Positions 43,158 to 50,942 of a stretch of DNA of 64,000 nucleotides are shown here, piece after piece. The DNA lies in the NCBI GenBank assembly GCA_965232015.1, contig OZ246946.1, forward strand, positions 3,286,001 through 3,350,000. The letters are read 5' to 3'. Made by a program: the position numbers and the translations under genes. The notes below the pieces were generated by a model. That model did no database searches. It was not told the DNA's origin and saw only the letters and a list, made by a program, of their open reading frames with translations. The stretch comes from JAJEAO01 sp963667635. Its GTDB lineage: Bacteria; Acidobacteriota; Vicinamibacteria; Marinacidobacterales; Marinacidobacteraceae. How positions within the stretch are numbered: the stretch's first letter is position 1; each line of letters begins with the position of its first letter.

Positions 43158-44006
43158 ATGACCAGGGCCGGCCTCGCCGCGGCTCTGCTCCTCGTGATGG
43201 GCGGGGCGGGCTGCGGCGACGGGGCGCAGCCGACCGCTCCGGTGACGCCGCCGGTTCCCCCGCCGTCACCCGTCGTGGATCTCCCGGCCGATCCGGAGGT
43301 CCTGTTTCTCGTCATCGACATGGGCGGCGGCTTCGTGCCCATCGGGTATTCGCTCGGCCTGCCCCCGCTGTTCGCCCTGTCGGTCGCCGGCGAGCTCTGG
43401 TCCCGCGCTCCGGCGCCGGAGATCTATCCGGGCCCGCTGGTTCCCGGCATCGTGCACTCCCGGGTGGATCCGGCAGGCGTCCAGACGGTTCTCCGGCTCA
43501 TCGCCGAGCTCGGACTTCCCGATGTGGCGGTGGACGATCTGGAGATGATCCGCCAGCCCGAGGACGGCCCCATCCTCGCCGACGCTCCCGGGGTCGAGGT
43601 CCGGTTCACCAGCCCCGATGGCCCCCACCGCCTGTTCATCGAGGCGTTCGGTTCGTCGTATCACCGCGACCCTCGCGTGGATCTGGTCCGCGATCTGGTG
43701 GAGCGCCTCGGCGGGACGGCGCAATCCGACGGCGACCGGTGGGGCGGGGAGCGCGTCCAGGTGTGGGCGGGTCCCGATACCGGCCACGACGAGACCGTTC
43801 TCAGGCGGGAGCCGTGGCCGCTGCCCGATCCTCCTCCACCTCCCGAGGAGTACTTCGACTGTCAGGTCTTCGAAGGGGCGATCGCCCGGGAGCTGATGGA
43901 GGTGTTCGAGGCGGCGGACCACGGCGTCCGCTGGGAGTACGAAGGAGAGCTCCACCAGGTGCTCGCGCGGTGGCTCATCCCCGGCGAACCCGGCTGCGAG
44001 AGCTGA
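43158..44006 (+). CDS. predicted lipoprotein, unknown function
   Basis: 282 aa from ATG 43158. Signal peptide with lipobox VMGGAGC (Cys at about residue 22), then a Pro-rich linker and a globular region of mixed strands (e.g. YSLGLPPLFALSVAGELW, TVLRLIAELGLPD). The C-terminus contains PPEEYFDCQVFEGAIARELM and ends EPGCES, so two further cysteines may form a disulfide. No family is recognised. It is 8 bases downstream of the VIT-family gene and may be co-expressed. Confidence 0.65.
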   Translation: MTRAGLAAALLLVMGGAGCGDGAQPTAPVTPPVPPPSPVVDLPADPEVLFLVIDMGGGFVPIGYSLGLPPLFALSVAGELWSRAPAPEIYPGPLVPGIVHSRVDPAGVQTVLRLIAELGLPDVAVDDLEMIRQPEDGPILADAPGVEVRFTSPDGPHRLFIEAFGSSYHRDPRVDLVRDLVERLGGTAQSDGDRWGGERVQVWAGPDTGHDETVLRREPWPLPDPPPPPEEYFDCQVFEGAIARELMEVFEAADHGVRWEYEGELHQVLARWLIPGEPGCES

Positions 44007-44022
44007 CGCTCACCCACTGAAC

Positions 44023-44225
44023 ATGAGGATCCGCCTCTCGCGACCGCTGAGGCCGGTCGGGGCTCTCGCGCTCGCCGCCGGGCTCGCGACTCCCGCCGAC
44101 GCGGCCGAGTTCGACCCCGACGCCTTCCACCGCTTCGTGGAGCGGGCGGCCTCCGACTGGAACGCGACCGGGCTCGCGGTGGCGGTCATCCAGAACGACG
44201 AGCTGCTCTTCGCCCGGGGATATGG
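44023..44225 (+). pseudogene. serine hydrolase (beta-lactamase-like) 5' stub
   Basis: The first ~68 codons encode a signal peptide (SRPLRPVGALALAAGLA...ADAA) and the opening of a class C beta-lactamase-like domain (FHRFVERAASDWNATGLAV, NDELLFARGYG). The frame then continues directly into integrase-like sequence, so the SxxK and later motifs are absent. The gene was cut by an insertion or deletion that fused it in frame to a recombinase remnant. Confidence 0.75.
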
Positions 44226-44965
44226 AGTCCTCGAGCGCCGCGTCGAGGAACGCGGCCACCTGCCGATGGCTCACACGATCCTCCAGACCTGCGGGCGGGT
44301 GCTACGCCACGCTGTGGCGGCGGGCCGTGCGGAGCGGGACGTTTCGTGGGACCTGCGCGGGGCACTGCCGCCCACCAAGATCAAACACTACGCCGCAATC
44401 ACCGACCCCAAGGAGGTCGCCCCGCTGCTCCGGCTTCTGCTACTCGGGAACGCTTCCCGTCCGCTGCGCGCTCCGCCTGTTGCCGCTGCTCTTCGTACGG
44501 CCCGGCGAGTTGCGGAAGGCCGAGTGGGCCGGCACCGATCTGGAGTCGGCCGAGTGGCGCTACACGGTCGGCAAGACCGGTACGCCGCACATCGTTCCGC
44601 TGGCGCGTCAGTCGGTCGGGATTCTGCGCGAGGTTTACACGCTGACCGGGCATCACCGCTTCGTCTTCCCGAACGCGCGCTATCCGAGGCGGGAGCGGTC
44701 GATGAGCCCCGCCACGCTGTTGGGCGCGTTCCGGGCGCTGGACATACCGAGCGACCGGATGTCCCTTCACGGATTCCGCGCCATGGCGCGGACGATTCTG
44801 GACGAGGTGCTGGGCTTCCGGCCCGACTTCATCGAGCACCAATTGGCCCACCGCGTCAGGGATCCGAACTGTCGCGCCTACAACCGGACGAAGTTCCTGC
44901 CCGAGCGGCGCGTGATGATGCAGGCTTGGGCCGACTATCTGGACCGGCTCCGGGCAGGGGAATAG
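44226..44965 (+). pseudogene. tyrosine recombinase (phage-type integrase) remnant, frameshifted
   Basis: Starting at VLERRVEERG the frame of the stub above codes the middle of an integrase (AHTILQTCGRVLRHAVAAGR, KIKHYAAITDPKEVAPLLR). At about 44433 homology jumps to another frame (GFCYSGTLPVRCALRLLPLL) and runs to 44965. All catalytic residues survive in the second part: Arg in RPGELRKAEW, HGFRAMAR, HQLAH and the Tyr in RAYNRT. The N-terminal DNA-binding part is missing and a small deletion shifts the frame, so it is not functional. It resembles P4-type island integrases and marks an old integration. Confidence 0.82.
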
Positions 44966-45040
44966 GCCTAATCGGCTTGCTGGAATCGGTGGTCGGCATC
45001 GCCGGAATGGGCAGCTGGCCGCTGTTCCCGCTGCCTTGGC

Positions 45041-46657
45041 CTATGCCAGGGTGTCGAAGATGTCGCCTTTCAGCTTTAGGTATTCCGGTGTCTCGGCCGT
45101 CACCAGAGGTGCGAGCACGTCGCGCATGAACGCGTGCTTCGATTCGCCAGCGGGTGACAGCTTCAATTGGGCTTTGGCCGCTTGATGCACCGCCTGGGCC
45201 GCGGGTTTTAGGTCGTCGTCCCCATGCTGGCCGCTAGCACGGGCCACAGCTTCGTCGCGAGACGCTCGAATCGCGTCGAAGTTGTCAGCCTTGCCAAGGC
45301 TGGCGCAGAGTCTTCGAAGAACGCCATCGCACAGTAGCATCGATTCGATGTTCCTGTATGCGGACATGACGCGAACCCCTTGGAAGTGCTTGTCCTCGAT
45401 CTCCGCTGGCGTCAGGTCGTCTCGATCCCGAAATCTGACAATCTCTGAGCCGCTGACGATCCGCTCCAGGAAAGGAAGAAGGTCCCCCATGCGCTTCTCG
45501 ACCTTCGTTGCTGAGCCGACTGAAACGAAGCGGGTTCGCGGAAACTCCCGTGCGAAGATCCGATTGTAGCAGGACTCATCAAGCGCGGGATCATCGCCTT
45601 CTGTGGAGCCCTCGCAGAGGACGATGCGATCGGGCGCCAGAAGCCCCGCCATGTCATCTAGGGCGACATCATAGTGCCGGGTCCAAAACCGGTGATCCGG
45701 ATCAGCCGGTTCGATAATCTGCCGTTGATCGTAGTCCCTCGGTTCGCCGTCGCGATCGAAGCCCATGTCGAGGAAGACGACGTGCTCCGGGTGCGCGGCG
45801 CGGATCTCCTGAGCCGTCCGCACCATTCCGATGGAGTGAGTGGCGAGCCAAAGCTGGGAGTTGTCCGGTACCAGTCGATACATCTCTTTCAAGAGCGCGC
45901 CCTGCAGTTTCGTGCTTAGGTGAGCCTCCGGTTCGTCCACGCAATAGAGAGAATTGCTGAACGCAGCCCTACTTACGACTACATCTAGCAGTAGGTCGAA
46001 CGCGGCCTTCTCCCCTGCCGACAGGTTTTCGTAGAGACAGTTGTTCGACATTCCTTTGGTGAAGGTGAACGTACCCTGGCCTTCGACTGCAACGACTGCG
46101 TTGAGGTGAAGGTCGCCGAATACGATCCCCATCGATTTCTGGAGGTCGCCGATCGTTTCCTCCAGTATCTGATCGGTCGTCAACCCAGGCGTCGTTACCT
46201 GGCCCAAGAGACGCCAGATGATCCGCTGATAGTTGTTTTGTACAGTCTTGTCAGTGTCGATCAGCCGGCGAACCGCGTGCCGGTCGAGGATATCGGGTTG
46301 ATGTGCGATGGTCGTTTGTTGGAAGGATGGGTCGTGCCGATAGGCAGAGCGAACATAAAGACTCTTCTTGAGGTCGTCCTGGGAGGTGGGGTTGTCGCCA
46401 TGGAAATCCAAGATGACTTCATCGCTCGACGCAGTGGTCCCCGGCGTCCTCGGACGACGGTAGTACCTCTTGAATTCGTCGCTCATACCGTAGAATTGGT
46501 CCACCTTTAGCCGCCGTTGAAATGCATCGAACAGTGAGGACTTACCACAACCGTTCGGTCCCAAGAGAACAACGAGCTTCGCATCGAGAGGAAGATCGCA
46601 AATCGTTAGGTGGACGAAGCGCTTGAAGTACGTGATCTTGGCTGATTTCAATTTCAT
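45041..46657 (-). CDS. OLD-like AAA ATPase fused to DUF4435/TOPRIM-like domain (candidate merged PARIS protein)
   Basis: 538 aa from ATG 46657, which has AAGGA 8 bases upstream. The N-terminal ATPase of the ABC/OLD type has Walker A GPNGCGKSS (about 30), signature ENLSAGEKAAF, Walker B LYCVDEPEAHLS and switch ATHSIGMV. The C-terminal half begins DRIVLCEGSTEGDDPALD, followed by FVSVGSATKV, EIVRFRDRDDLTP and YRNIESMLLCD: Glu then DxD plus an IE-(x)LL element, the pattern of DUF4435/TOPRIM-like nucleases. An AAA ATPase plus DUF4435 is the make-up of the PARIS anti-phage system (AriA and AriB), which also exists as one merged protein. Assignment to PARIS needs a profile search. It lies in a debris-rich stretch with an HsdM scrap directly upstream. 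Confidence 0.75.
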   Translation of the reverse strand: MKLKSAKITYFKRFVHLTICDLPLDAKLVVLLGPNGCGKSSLFDAFQRRLKVDQFYGMSDEFKRYYRRPRTPGTTASSDEVILDFHGDNPTSQDDLKKSLYVRSAYRHDPSFQQTTIAHQPDILDRHAVRRLIDTDKTVQNNYQRIIWRLLGQVTTPGLTTDQILEETIGDLQKSMGIVFGDLHLNAVVAVEGQGTFTFTKGMSNNCLYENLSAGEKAAFDLLLDVVVSRAAFSNSLYCVDEPEAHLSTKLQGALLKEMYRLVPDNSQLWLATHSIGMVRTAQEIRAAHPEHVVFLDMGFDRDGEPRDYDQRQIIEPADPDHRFWTRHYDVALDDMAGLLAPDRIVLCEGSTEGDDPALDESCYNRIFAREFPRTRFVSVGSATKVEKRMGDLLPFLERIVSGSEIVRFRDRDDLTPAEIEDKHFQGVRVMSAYRNIESMLLCDGVLRRLCASLGKADNFDAIRASRDEAVARASGQHGDDDLKPAAQAVHQAAKAQLKLSPAGESKHAFMRDVLAPLVTAETPEYLKLKGDIFDTLA

Positions 46658-46699
46658 GGGACTAGTCCTTGTGGGCGCGTCGGTTCCGTAGGCGTTGCC

Positions 46700-46785
46700 G
46701 TCGCGAATCGGTGCAGCACGTCCTCCGCGACCGTCAGCATGCCGCCGGTCCCGCACGCGCCGTCGTAGAGCAGGTAGGTGCGGGC
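46700..46785 (-). pseudogene. HsdM (type I N6-adenine methylase) fragment
   Basis: About 28 codons reading RTYLLYDGACGTGGMLTVAE and then DVLHRFA, the SAM-binding motif I region of type I modification subunits (D-(P/A)-CGTGG). Neither side continues with methylase sequence. It ends about 45 bases before the start of the AAA-DUF4435 gene. Only a scrap of a lost restriction-modification locus. Confidence 0.7.
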
Positions 46786-46893
46786 CTCGAGCCGGTCGGC
46801 GAAAATCGATAGCGTGCCGAGGATTCCAAGGCTCAGCGCTCGGTATCTCGACACTCCGGGCAAGGTGGAGGCTACGCCAAGTACGGCGGCAGC

Positions 46894-47115
46894 TTAGTCT
46901 TCCACTCGCTCATCAGGGCGAGCGCGCACCGCACGGATTGGCGATCCTCGAGCGAGATCCCGCTCTCCCGGCGCCAGAGGGCCGCAAAGGAACTCGGCCC
47001 ACGCGACGGCGCTGACCAGTACCGGTTCATCCGAATCCGTGGTCTCCATGAGGTGGGACTCCGGTGAGCCCGGTTCCAGCATTCGGATCAGGAAACTGCT
47101 GTCCAAGTGAATCAC
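46894..47115 (-). pseudogene. vapC: VapC-like PIN toxin, truncated
   Basis: 73 codons from GTG 47115, overlapping the antitoxin stop as GTGA. The start is a normal PIN domain (MIHLDSSFLIRMLE, first catalytic Asp; then SAVAWAEFLCGPL with the Glu). After residue ~52 similarity stops, and the frame ends 20 codons later in low-complexity Arg-rich sequence. An intact VapC has about 130 residues with two more acidic residues, absent here. In another frame the following DNA reads RQSVRCALALMSEWKTKL and ends at a stop, as if a foreign fragment had replaced the end of vapC. Probably inactive. Confidence 0.75.
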
Positions 47116-47399
47116 GAAGGATCGTCCCCCAATCGGGGAAAGGACCCGGATCGGATCTCACCCGCCTCTCGCTCCCACGCCGCGAGATCGACGCCGCGAG
47201 ACGCCACCGATTCCTGAAGTGATCGGAGGGCCCGGCGGCGCGTCTCGGCGCGGGAGGGCACTCGTTCGGAAGCGCCTCGAATCGCCCTCCGAAGCGCTGC
47301 GGACTTCGAGACGTTCCAGTGACGCGCCAGGTCCTCCAGTCTCCGGGCGGTGTCCGGATCAAGGGAGAGCGTGGCCTTGATGATCGTCATCGTGGCCAT
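47112..47399 (-). CDS. vapB: VapB-like ribbon-helix-helix antitoxin
   Basis: 95 aa; ATG 47399 or ATG 47390. The N-terminus TIIKATLSLDPDTARRLEDL and WNVSKSAALRRAIRGA is a ribbon-helix-helix DNA-binding domain. The C-terminal tail would hold the toxin. It overlaps the truncated vapC by 4 bases. A perfect 12-base palindrome with a TACAAT -10 box lies 10 bases upstream, so the mRNA may be leaderless and self-regulated. It has probably outlived its toxin. Confidence 0.78.
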   Translation of the reverse strand: MATMTIIKATLSLDPDTARRLEDLARHWNVSKSAALRRAIRGASERVPSRAETRRRALRSLQESVASRGVDLAAWEREAGEIRSGSFPRLGDDPS

Positions 47400-47405
47400 G
47401 AGTCG

Positions 47406-47420
47406 ATTGTATGGCCATAC
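47406..47420 (-). promoter_or_regulatory. vapB promoter and palindromic operator
   Basis: GTATGGCCATAC (47409-47420) is a perfect 12-base palindrome. On the minus strand TACAAT (47411-47406) overlaps its edge and sits 7 bases before the first ATG. This fits autoregulation by the RHH antitoxin. Confidence 0.6.
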
Positions 47421-47519
47421 CGTCTCGCATCCGTCTCGACCGGAATGCCGAGGCTCCCGGTCGGGAGTCCCGTGAGGTGTGCGCCGACCGCCTCTGCCCG
47501 CTATGCTTTGCGCTTGAAA

Positions 47520-47672
47520 ATGAAAACCGGTTCCATCTTTCCCGAACGGCTCCGGCAGTCGAAGCTCGCGAAACGGCTCGCCGGCGCCGCCTTCCTGTTC
47601 TTCCTGATCAAGGGCCTGGTCTGGCTGGGCATCTTCGCGGCCGCGGCGTGGGCCGCCTGGCGGGTCTCGTGA
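47520..47672 (+). CDS. small membrane protein upstream of heme oxygenase
   Basis: 50 aa: a basic N-terminus (MKTGSIFPERLRQSKLAKRL) and one membrane helix (FLFFLIKGLVWLGIFAAAAWA). Its TGA overlaps the GTG of the heme oxygenase gene as GTGA, an arrangement repeated at the next junction. That tight coupling is the main reason for believing the gene is real. There is no obvious Shine-Dalgarno. Role unknown; it may help locate or supply the next protein. Confidence 0.6.
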   Translation: MKTGSIFPERLRQSKLAKRLAGAAFLFFLIKGLVWLGIFAAAAWAAWRVS

Positions 47673-48292
47673 CGACGAACGGCGCGAACGGACTCGCCGA
47701 TCTCCTCAAGGAGGCGACCGCCGAAGCCCATCGGTCGGCCGAGAACCACTCCTTCCAGAGATCCCTGGTCCGGGGCCGGGTGTCCCGCGCCGCCCTCGTC
47801 CGGCACCAGACGGGTCTTCTCGAGCTCGTCCGGGCCATCGAGACGGGCCTCGCCGCGCTCGGCTCCTCGGGAGAGGGGTTCCGGAAGGCGATGCGGGCTC
47901 ACGCGGCGCGCCTCGAAGCCGATCTCGGCGGACTGCGGAACGGGGAGCCGGGGCCGCCCTCCCCGGGAGTGCGGGCTTTCCGCGATGCGCTCGGCGGTGA
48001 TTCGTGGCCCCCGCAGGCGGCCCTCGCCGCGTTTTACGTCATCGAGGGTTCGATGAACGGGAACCGCTTCATCCGAAGAGCGCTCCTCGCAGCACGCCCC
48101 GATCTGGCCGGTCATCTCGCTTACTTCGACCCCTACGGAGGAGATCAGCGGCGCTACTGGCAGGAGACCCGGACCGAGATCAGCCGAATCGGCGAGCAGA
48201 TCGGTTCTCCCGAGGTCGCGGTCCGGGCCGCCCGAGCGACCTTCGAGGCGGCCGGAGCGCTGGCCTCCGAAGCCGTGGGCTCCTCCGCTTGA
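47669..48292 (+). CDS. heme oxygenase (biliverdin-producing), HmuO/BphO-like
   Basis: 207 aa from GTG 47669. The N-terminal ATAEAHRSAENHSFQ carries the proximal histidine (H21), and YVIEGSMNGNRFIRRAL contains the distal-helix glycine-type motif of bacterial heme oxygenases. It opens heme to biliverdin, iron and CO, either for iron supply or for making bilin chromophore; no phytochrome is adjacent, so iron use is favoured. It overlaps the upstream small gene and the downstream cutA gene by 4 bases each, so the three form one translationally coupled unit. Confidence 0.82.
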   Translation: MTTNGANGLADLLKEATAEAHRSAENHSFQRSLVRGRVSRAALVRHQTGLLELVRAIETGLAALGSSGEGFRKAMRAHAARLEADLGGLRNGEPGPPSPGVRAFRDALGGDSWPPQAALAAFYVIEGSMNGNRFIRRALLAARPDLAGHLAYFDPYGGDQRRYWQETRTEISRIGEQIGSPEVAVRAARATFEAAGALASEAVGSSA

Positions 48293-48633
48293 GCGACGGG
48301 CCCGGCGCCGCGGGGTTCCAGCTCGCGATCAGTACCGCTGCAACGCCCGCCGAGGCCGAGCGGATCGCCGCCGCCCTCGTCGAGGAACGCCTCGCCGCCT
48401 GCGTGAACATCGTCCCGGGCGCAACCTCGATCTACCGCTGGGAGGGGAAGATCCATCGCGACCGCGAAGTGCTGCTCCTCCTCAAGACGACCGACGACGC
48501 CCTCGATGCGCTGCGGGAACGGCTTCTGGAACTCCATCCCTACGAAACCCCGGAGTTCCTCGCGTTCCAGGTCGCCTCCGGCGCGCCCGCCTACCTCCGC
48601 TGGATCGCCGACTCAGTCGACCCTCACGGGTGA
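48289..48633 (+). CDS. cutA: divalent cation tolerance protein CutA
   Basis: 114 aa from TTG 48289, overlapping the heme oxygenase stop as TTGA. It has the CutA1 pattern: LAISTAATPAEAERIAAALV, ERLAACVNIVPGATSIYRWE, VLLLLKTT and ELHPYETPEFLAF. Soluble trimeric protein of cytoplasm or periplasm linked to copper and other divalent-metal tolerance; the exact role is unsettled. Its place behind heme oxygenase and near a VIT-family metal exporter suits metal homeostasis. Confidence 0.9.
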   Translation: MSDGPGAAGFQLAISTAATPAEAERIAAALVEERLAACVNIVPGATSIYRWEGKIHRDREVLLLLKTTDDALDALRERLLELHPYETPEFLAFQVASGAPAYLRWIADSVDPHG

Positions 48634-48695
48634 CGGCAGGCCCACAGCTTCAGAGTGCAGCCGAGGCTGGTAGGATGTTCCTTAACAGGAGGACT

Positions 48696-48742
48696 CGCTT
48701 CCGTGTTGCTTCGTTGCCGGGGCAACGACGGACTAGGAAGCG
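48696..48742. other. nested inverted repeats upstream of DUF429 gene
   Basis: Outer arms CGCTTCC (48696-48702) and GGAAGCG (48736-48742) enclose an inner perfect hairpin TCGTTGCC-GG-GGCAACGA (48711-48728). It lies between cutA and the DUF429 gene, 40 bases before the latter. It could be the cutA terminator, a structured leader or an operator. Confidence 0.5.
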
Positions 48743-48781
48743 ATCGAAATCCTGTCTCAGACCTACAGGAGCTTGTCCATA

Positions 48782-49600
48782 GTGAGTGAAGAACCACGAA
48801 AGATGCGTGTGATCGCCGTCGACCCTGCACCCGGCAAGACGAGCACCGTGTTCGACGGGAACGAGTTCTGCGAGAAGGAAGCGTCCGCGCTTCGTAAGTT
48901 CTTGGACAAGCCGTGCAACCGAACACACGAGACCCTAGTCTGCTGGGATGCGCCGCTCACCGGTCCGGCGGATCCTTTGTCCGCTGGAGAGATTCCTGGT
49001 GACTTCACGCAGAGACCGATTGAACGGTTCTTCCCAAGGAGACTGGAGACCGCAAGGAGTCCATCGGATTTGAGGCTCGAGACCCCGTCGGGAATTTCGG
49101 TGCAGGGTTACGCGGGCTGCCAGCACTGGACCATTTCGAGATCTCTCCTCGGTTTGCCAAGGACCGGACGTTTTGACTGTGCCTACAGCGAACTACCATT
49201 TCATCTAGTAGAGGGCGCAGCGTGCCTGAGTGCGGGGCGGCCCTGCGTCGTTGAGATTCATCCGGCTGTGGCAGCGTGGCTGTGGTGTCGATGCGAGAGA
49301 GGAGCGGACGCAGACTGGAGATACAAGGGGAACAAGGGAACCAAGAAAAGCAGGGAAAGAGTTCGCGAAGAAATGTGGTCGATCATCCTCGACAAGACAC
49401 AGTTTCCGTGGGAGACGCCGCTGACGCCGAAGAACGACGATCAGTTCGATGCTGCTGTGGGCTACATCTTGGGCAGCCTGTACGCCGATGAGGAGACGAG
49501 GGACAAAGTGACCCTGCTCGGCAGCCGTGAGACGGGTTCGTTTCTCCTGCCTGTAGTGCGTGGGCTTGAGGAGAAGTGGAACGATTGGATCAAGCCGTGA
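48782..49600 (+). CDS. DUF429 (RNase H-like) protein
   Basis: 272 aa from GTG 48782, with AGGAG 10 bases upstream; ATG 48803 and TTG 48773 are alternatives. N-terminal strand-Asp motif RVIAVDPAPGK, then VCWDAPLTGP, later LVEGAACLSAGRPCVVEIHP and the terminal DDQFDAAVGYILGSLY. These acidic positions match the RNase H-like fold of DUF429. Soluble, substrate unknown. Codon use is less GC-biased than in neighbours (AAG, AGA and TTC/TTT mixed), suggesting later arrival. Confidence 0.72.
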   Translation: MSEEPRKMRVIAVDPAPGKTSTVFDGNEFCEKEASALRKFLDKPCNRTHETLVCWDAPLTGPADPLSAGEIPGDFTQRPIERFFPRRLETARSPSDLRLETPSGISVQGYAGCQHWTISRSLLGLPRTGRFDCAYSELPFHLVEGAACLSAGRPCVVEIHPAVAAWLWCRCERGADADWRYKGNKGTKKSRERVREEMWSIILDKTQFPWETPLTPKNDDQFDAAVGYILGSLYADEETRDKVTLLGSRETGSFLLPVVRGLEEKWNDWIKP

Positions 49601-49648
49601 GCGGAGGCTGCCGTTGGGGACCGCCCGGCAGTCGGTCCCGGCCGCAGT

Positions 49649-49666
49649 GCCGGTCTGGAGACCGGC
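49649..49666. repeat. dispersed hairpin repeat, copy 2
   Basis: GCCGGTCT and AGACCGGC, perfect 8-base arms around GG. On the minus strand it reads like the copy at 11136-11153, including the flank GTATGGAGC, but with one stem pair exchanged on both sides. It lies in the 173-base gap before the proline-racemase-family gene. Confidence 0.65.
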
Positions 49667-49773
49667 GCTCCATACGGCGCCCGTGCCGTCGTTGACGGGG
49701 AGTCGGCACGGTCGGTAGCGTTCGCGCTACGTGCGGAGCCGCCGAGGTCCGCACTCCAGGGGGAGTTCATCCG

Positions 49774-50826
49774 ATGCGAACGAATCGCGTGATCCACGCC
49801 GTGGATCTCCACGCCGCCGGGGAGCCGGGCCGCGTGATCGTGGGTGGCGTGCTCGACGTGCCCGGCGCCACGATGTTCGAGAAGATGCAGCACCTGGAGC
49901 GGCACGGGGACGGGCTGCGGAAGCTGATGCTGCGCGAGCCGCGGGGCTACCCCGCCTCGAACTGCAACCTGGTCCTTCCCCCGACCCACCCCGACGCCGA
50001 CGCCGGGTTCGTGATCATGGAGCAGACCGAGTATCCGCCGATGTCGGGCACGAACACGATGTGCACGGTGACCGCTCTCCTCGAGACCGGGATGCTTCCG
50101 GCGAAGGAGCCGGTCACCGAACTCGTGCTCGAAACCCCCGCCGGGCTCGTGGGCGTCGAGGCCCGGGTCGAGGGCGGGAAGGTGACCCGGGTGACGTTCG
50201 AGAACGTGCCCGTCTTTCCGGTCCACCTGGGAGCAACGGTCGAGGTTCCGACTCTCGGCGGGGTCGAGGTGGATGTCGCCTGGGGCGGGATGTTCTACGC
50301 GATCGCCGAGGCGGCGCGGTTCGGCCTCCGGATCGCCCCCGAATGCGGCCGGGATCTCGCCCGGGTGGGGGCGATGGTGAAGCAGGCGGCGCGCGAGCAG
50401 CTCGAAGTGGTCCACCCCGAAAACCCCGAGATCCGCCAGGCGAGCATCGGCCAGCTCACCGGGCCGTGGGACCGGAAGACCCGCACCGCCTCGAACGCGG
50501 TGTCGGTGGCGACCGGCGAACTCGACTGGGACCGGCCCGAGACCTGGACCGGCGCGCTCGACCGCTCCCCGTGCGGCACCGGGACCTGCGCCCGGATGGC
50601 GGTCCTCCACGCCCGCGGCGAGCTGGGGCTCGGAGAGGACTTCGTGAACCGGGGGCCGGTCGGCACCGAGTTCATCGGCCGGCTGGTGCGGCGCACGACG
50701 GTCGGCGGCGTACCCGCGGTCGTTCCCACGATCAGCGGTGCGGCGTGGATCACCGGGATCGCCCAGTATTCGGTGGACCCGGCCGACCCGTTCCCGGAGG
50801 GCTTCACCCTCGGGGACATCTGGTAA
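49774..50826 (+). CDS. proline racemase-family enzyme (Ser/Cys active-site pair)
   Basis: 350 aa. Proline racemase fold with duplicated halves. The first active-site position is Ser (S91 in YPPMSGTNTMC), where racemases and 4-hydroxyproline epimerases have Cys. The second is the conserved Cys (C267 in SPCGTGTCARM). Thr or Ser at the first site is known in trans-3-hydroxy-L-proline dehydratases and in unusual family members, so dehydration, or weak epimerisation, of a hydroxyproline is more likely than proline racemisation. It heads a plus-strand run that ends with an ornithine-cyclodeaminase-family gene, a family that includes the reductase of pyrroline-2-carboxylate, the product of that dehydratase. 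Cytoplasmic. Confidence 0.85.
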   Translation: MRTNRVIHAVDLHAAGEPGRVIVGGVLDVPGATMFEKMQHLERHGDGLRKLMLREPRGYPASNCNLVLPPTHPDADAGFVIMEQTEYPPMSGTNTMCTVTALLETGMLPAKEPVTELVLETPAGLVGVEARVEGGKVTRVTFENVPVFPVHLGATVEVPTLGGVEVDVAWGGMFYAIAEAARFGLRIAPECGRDLARVGAMVKQAAREQLEVVHPENPEIRQASIGQLTGPWDRKTRTASNAVSVATGELDWDRPETWTGALDRSPCGTGTCARMAVLHARGELGLGEDFVNRGPVGTEFIGRLVRRTTVGGVPAVVPTISGAAWITGIAQYSVDPADPFPEGFTLGDIW

Positions 50827-50942
50827 GCGTCGAACGCACCGCGCGGCCGGCCGGCCCACTCGCCGGGCGGCGGGGGACCGCTGTCACCGGTCGCGGATAT
50901 CATGTTTCGTTCGCCTGCGTGCGTCCGAGGAGGTCGTGCTCG

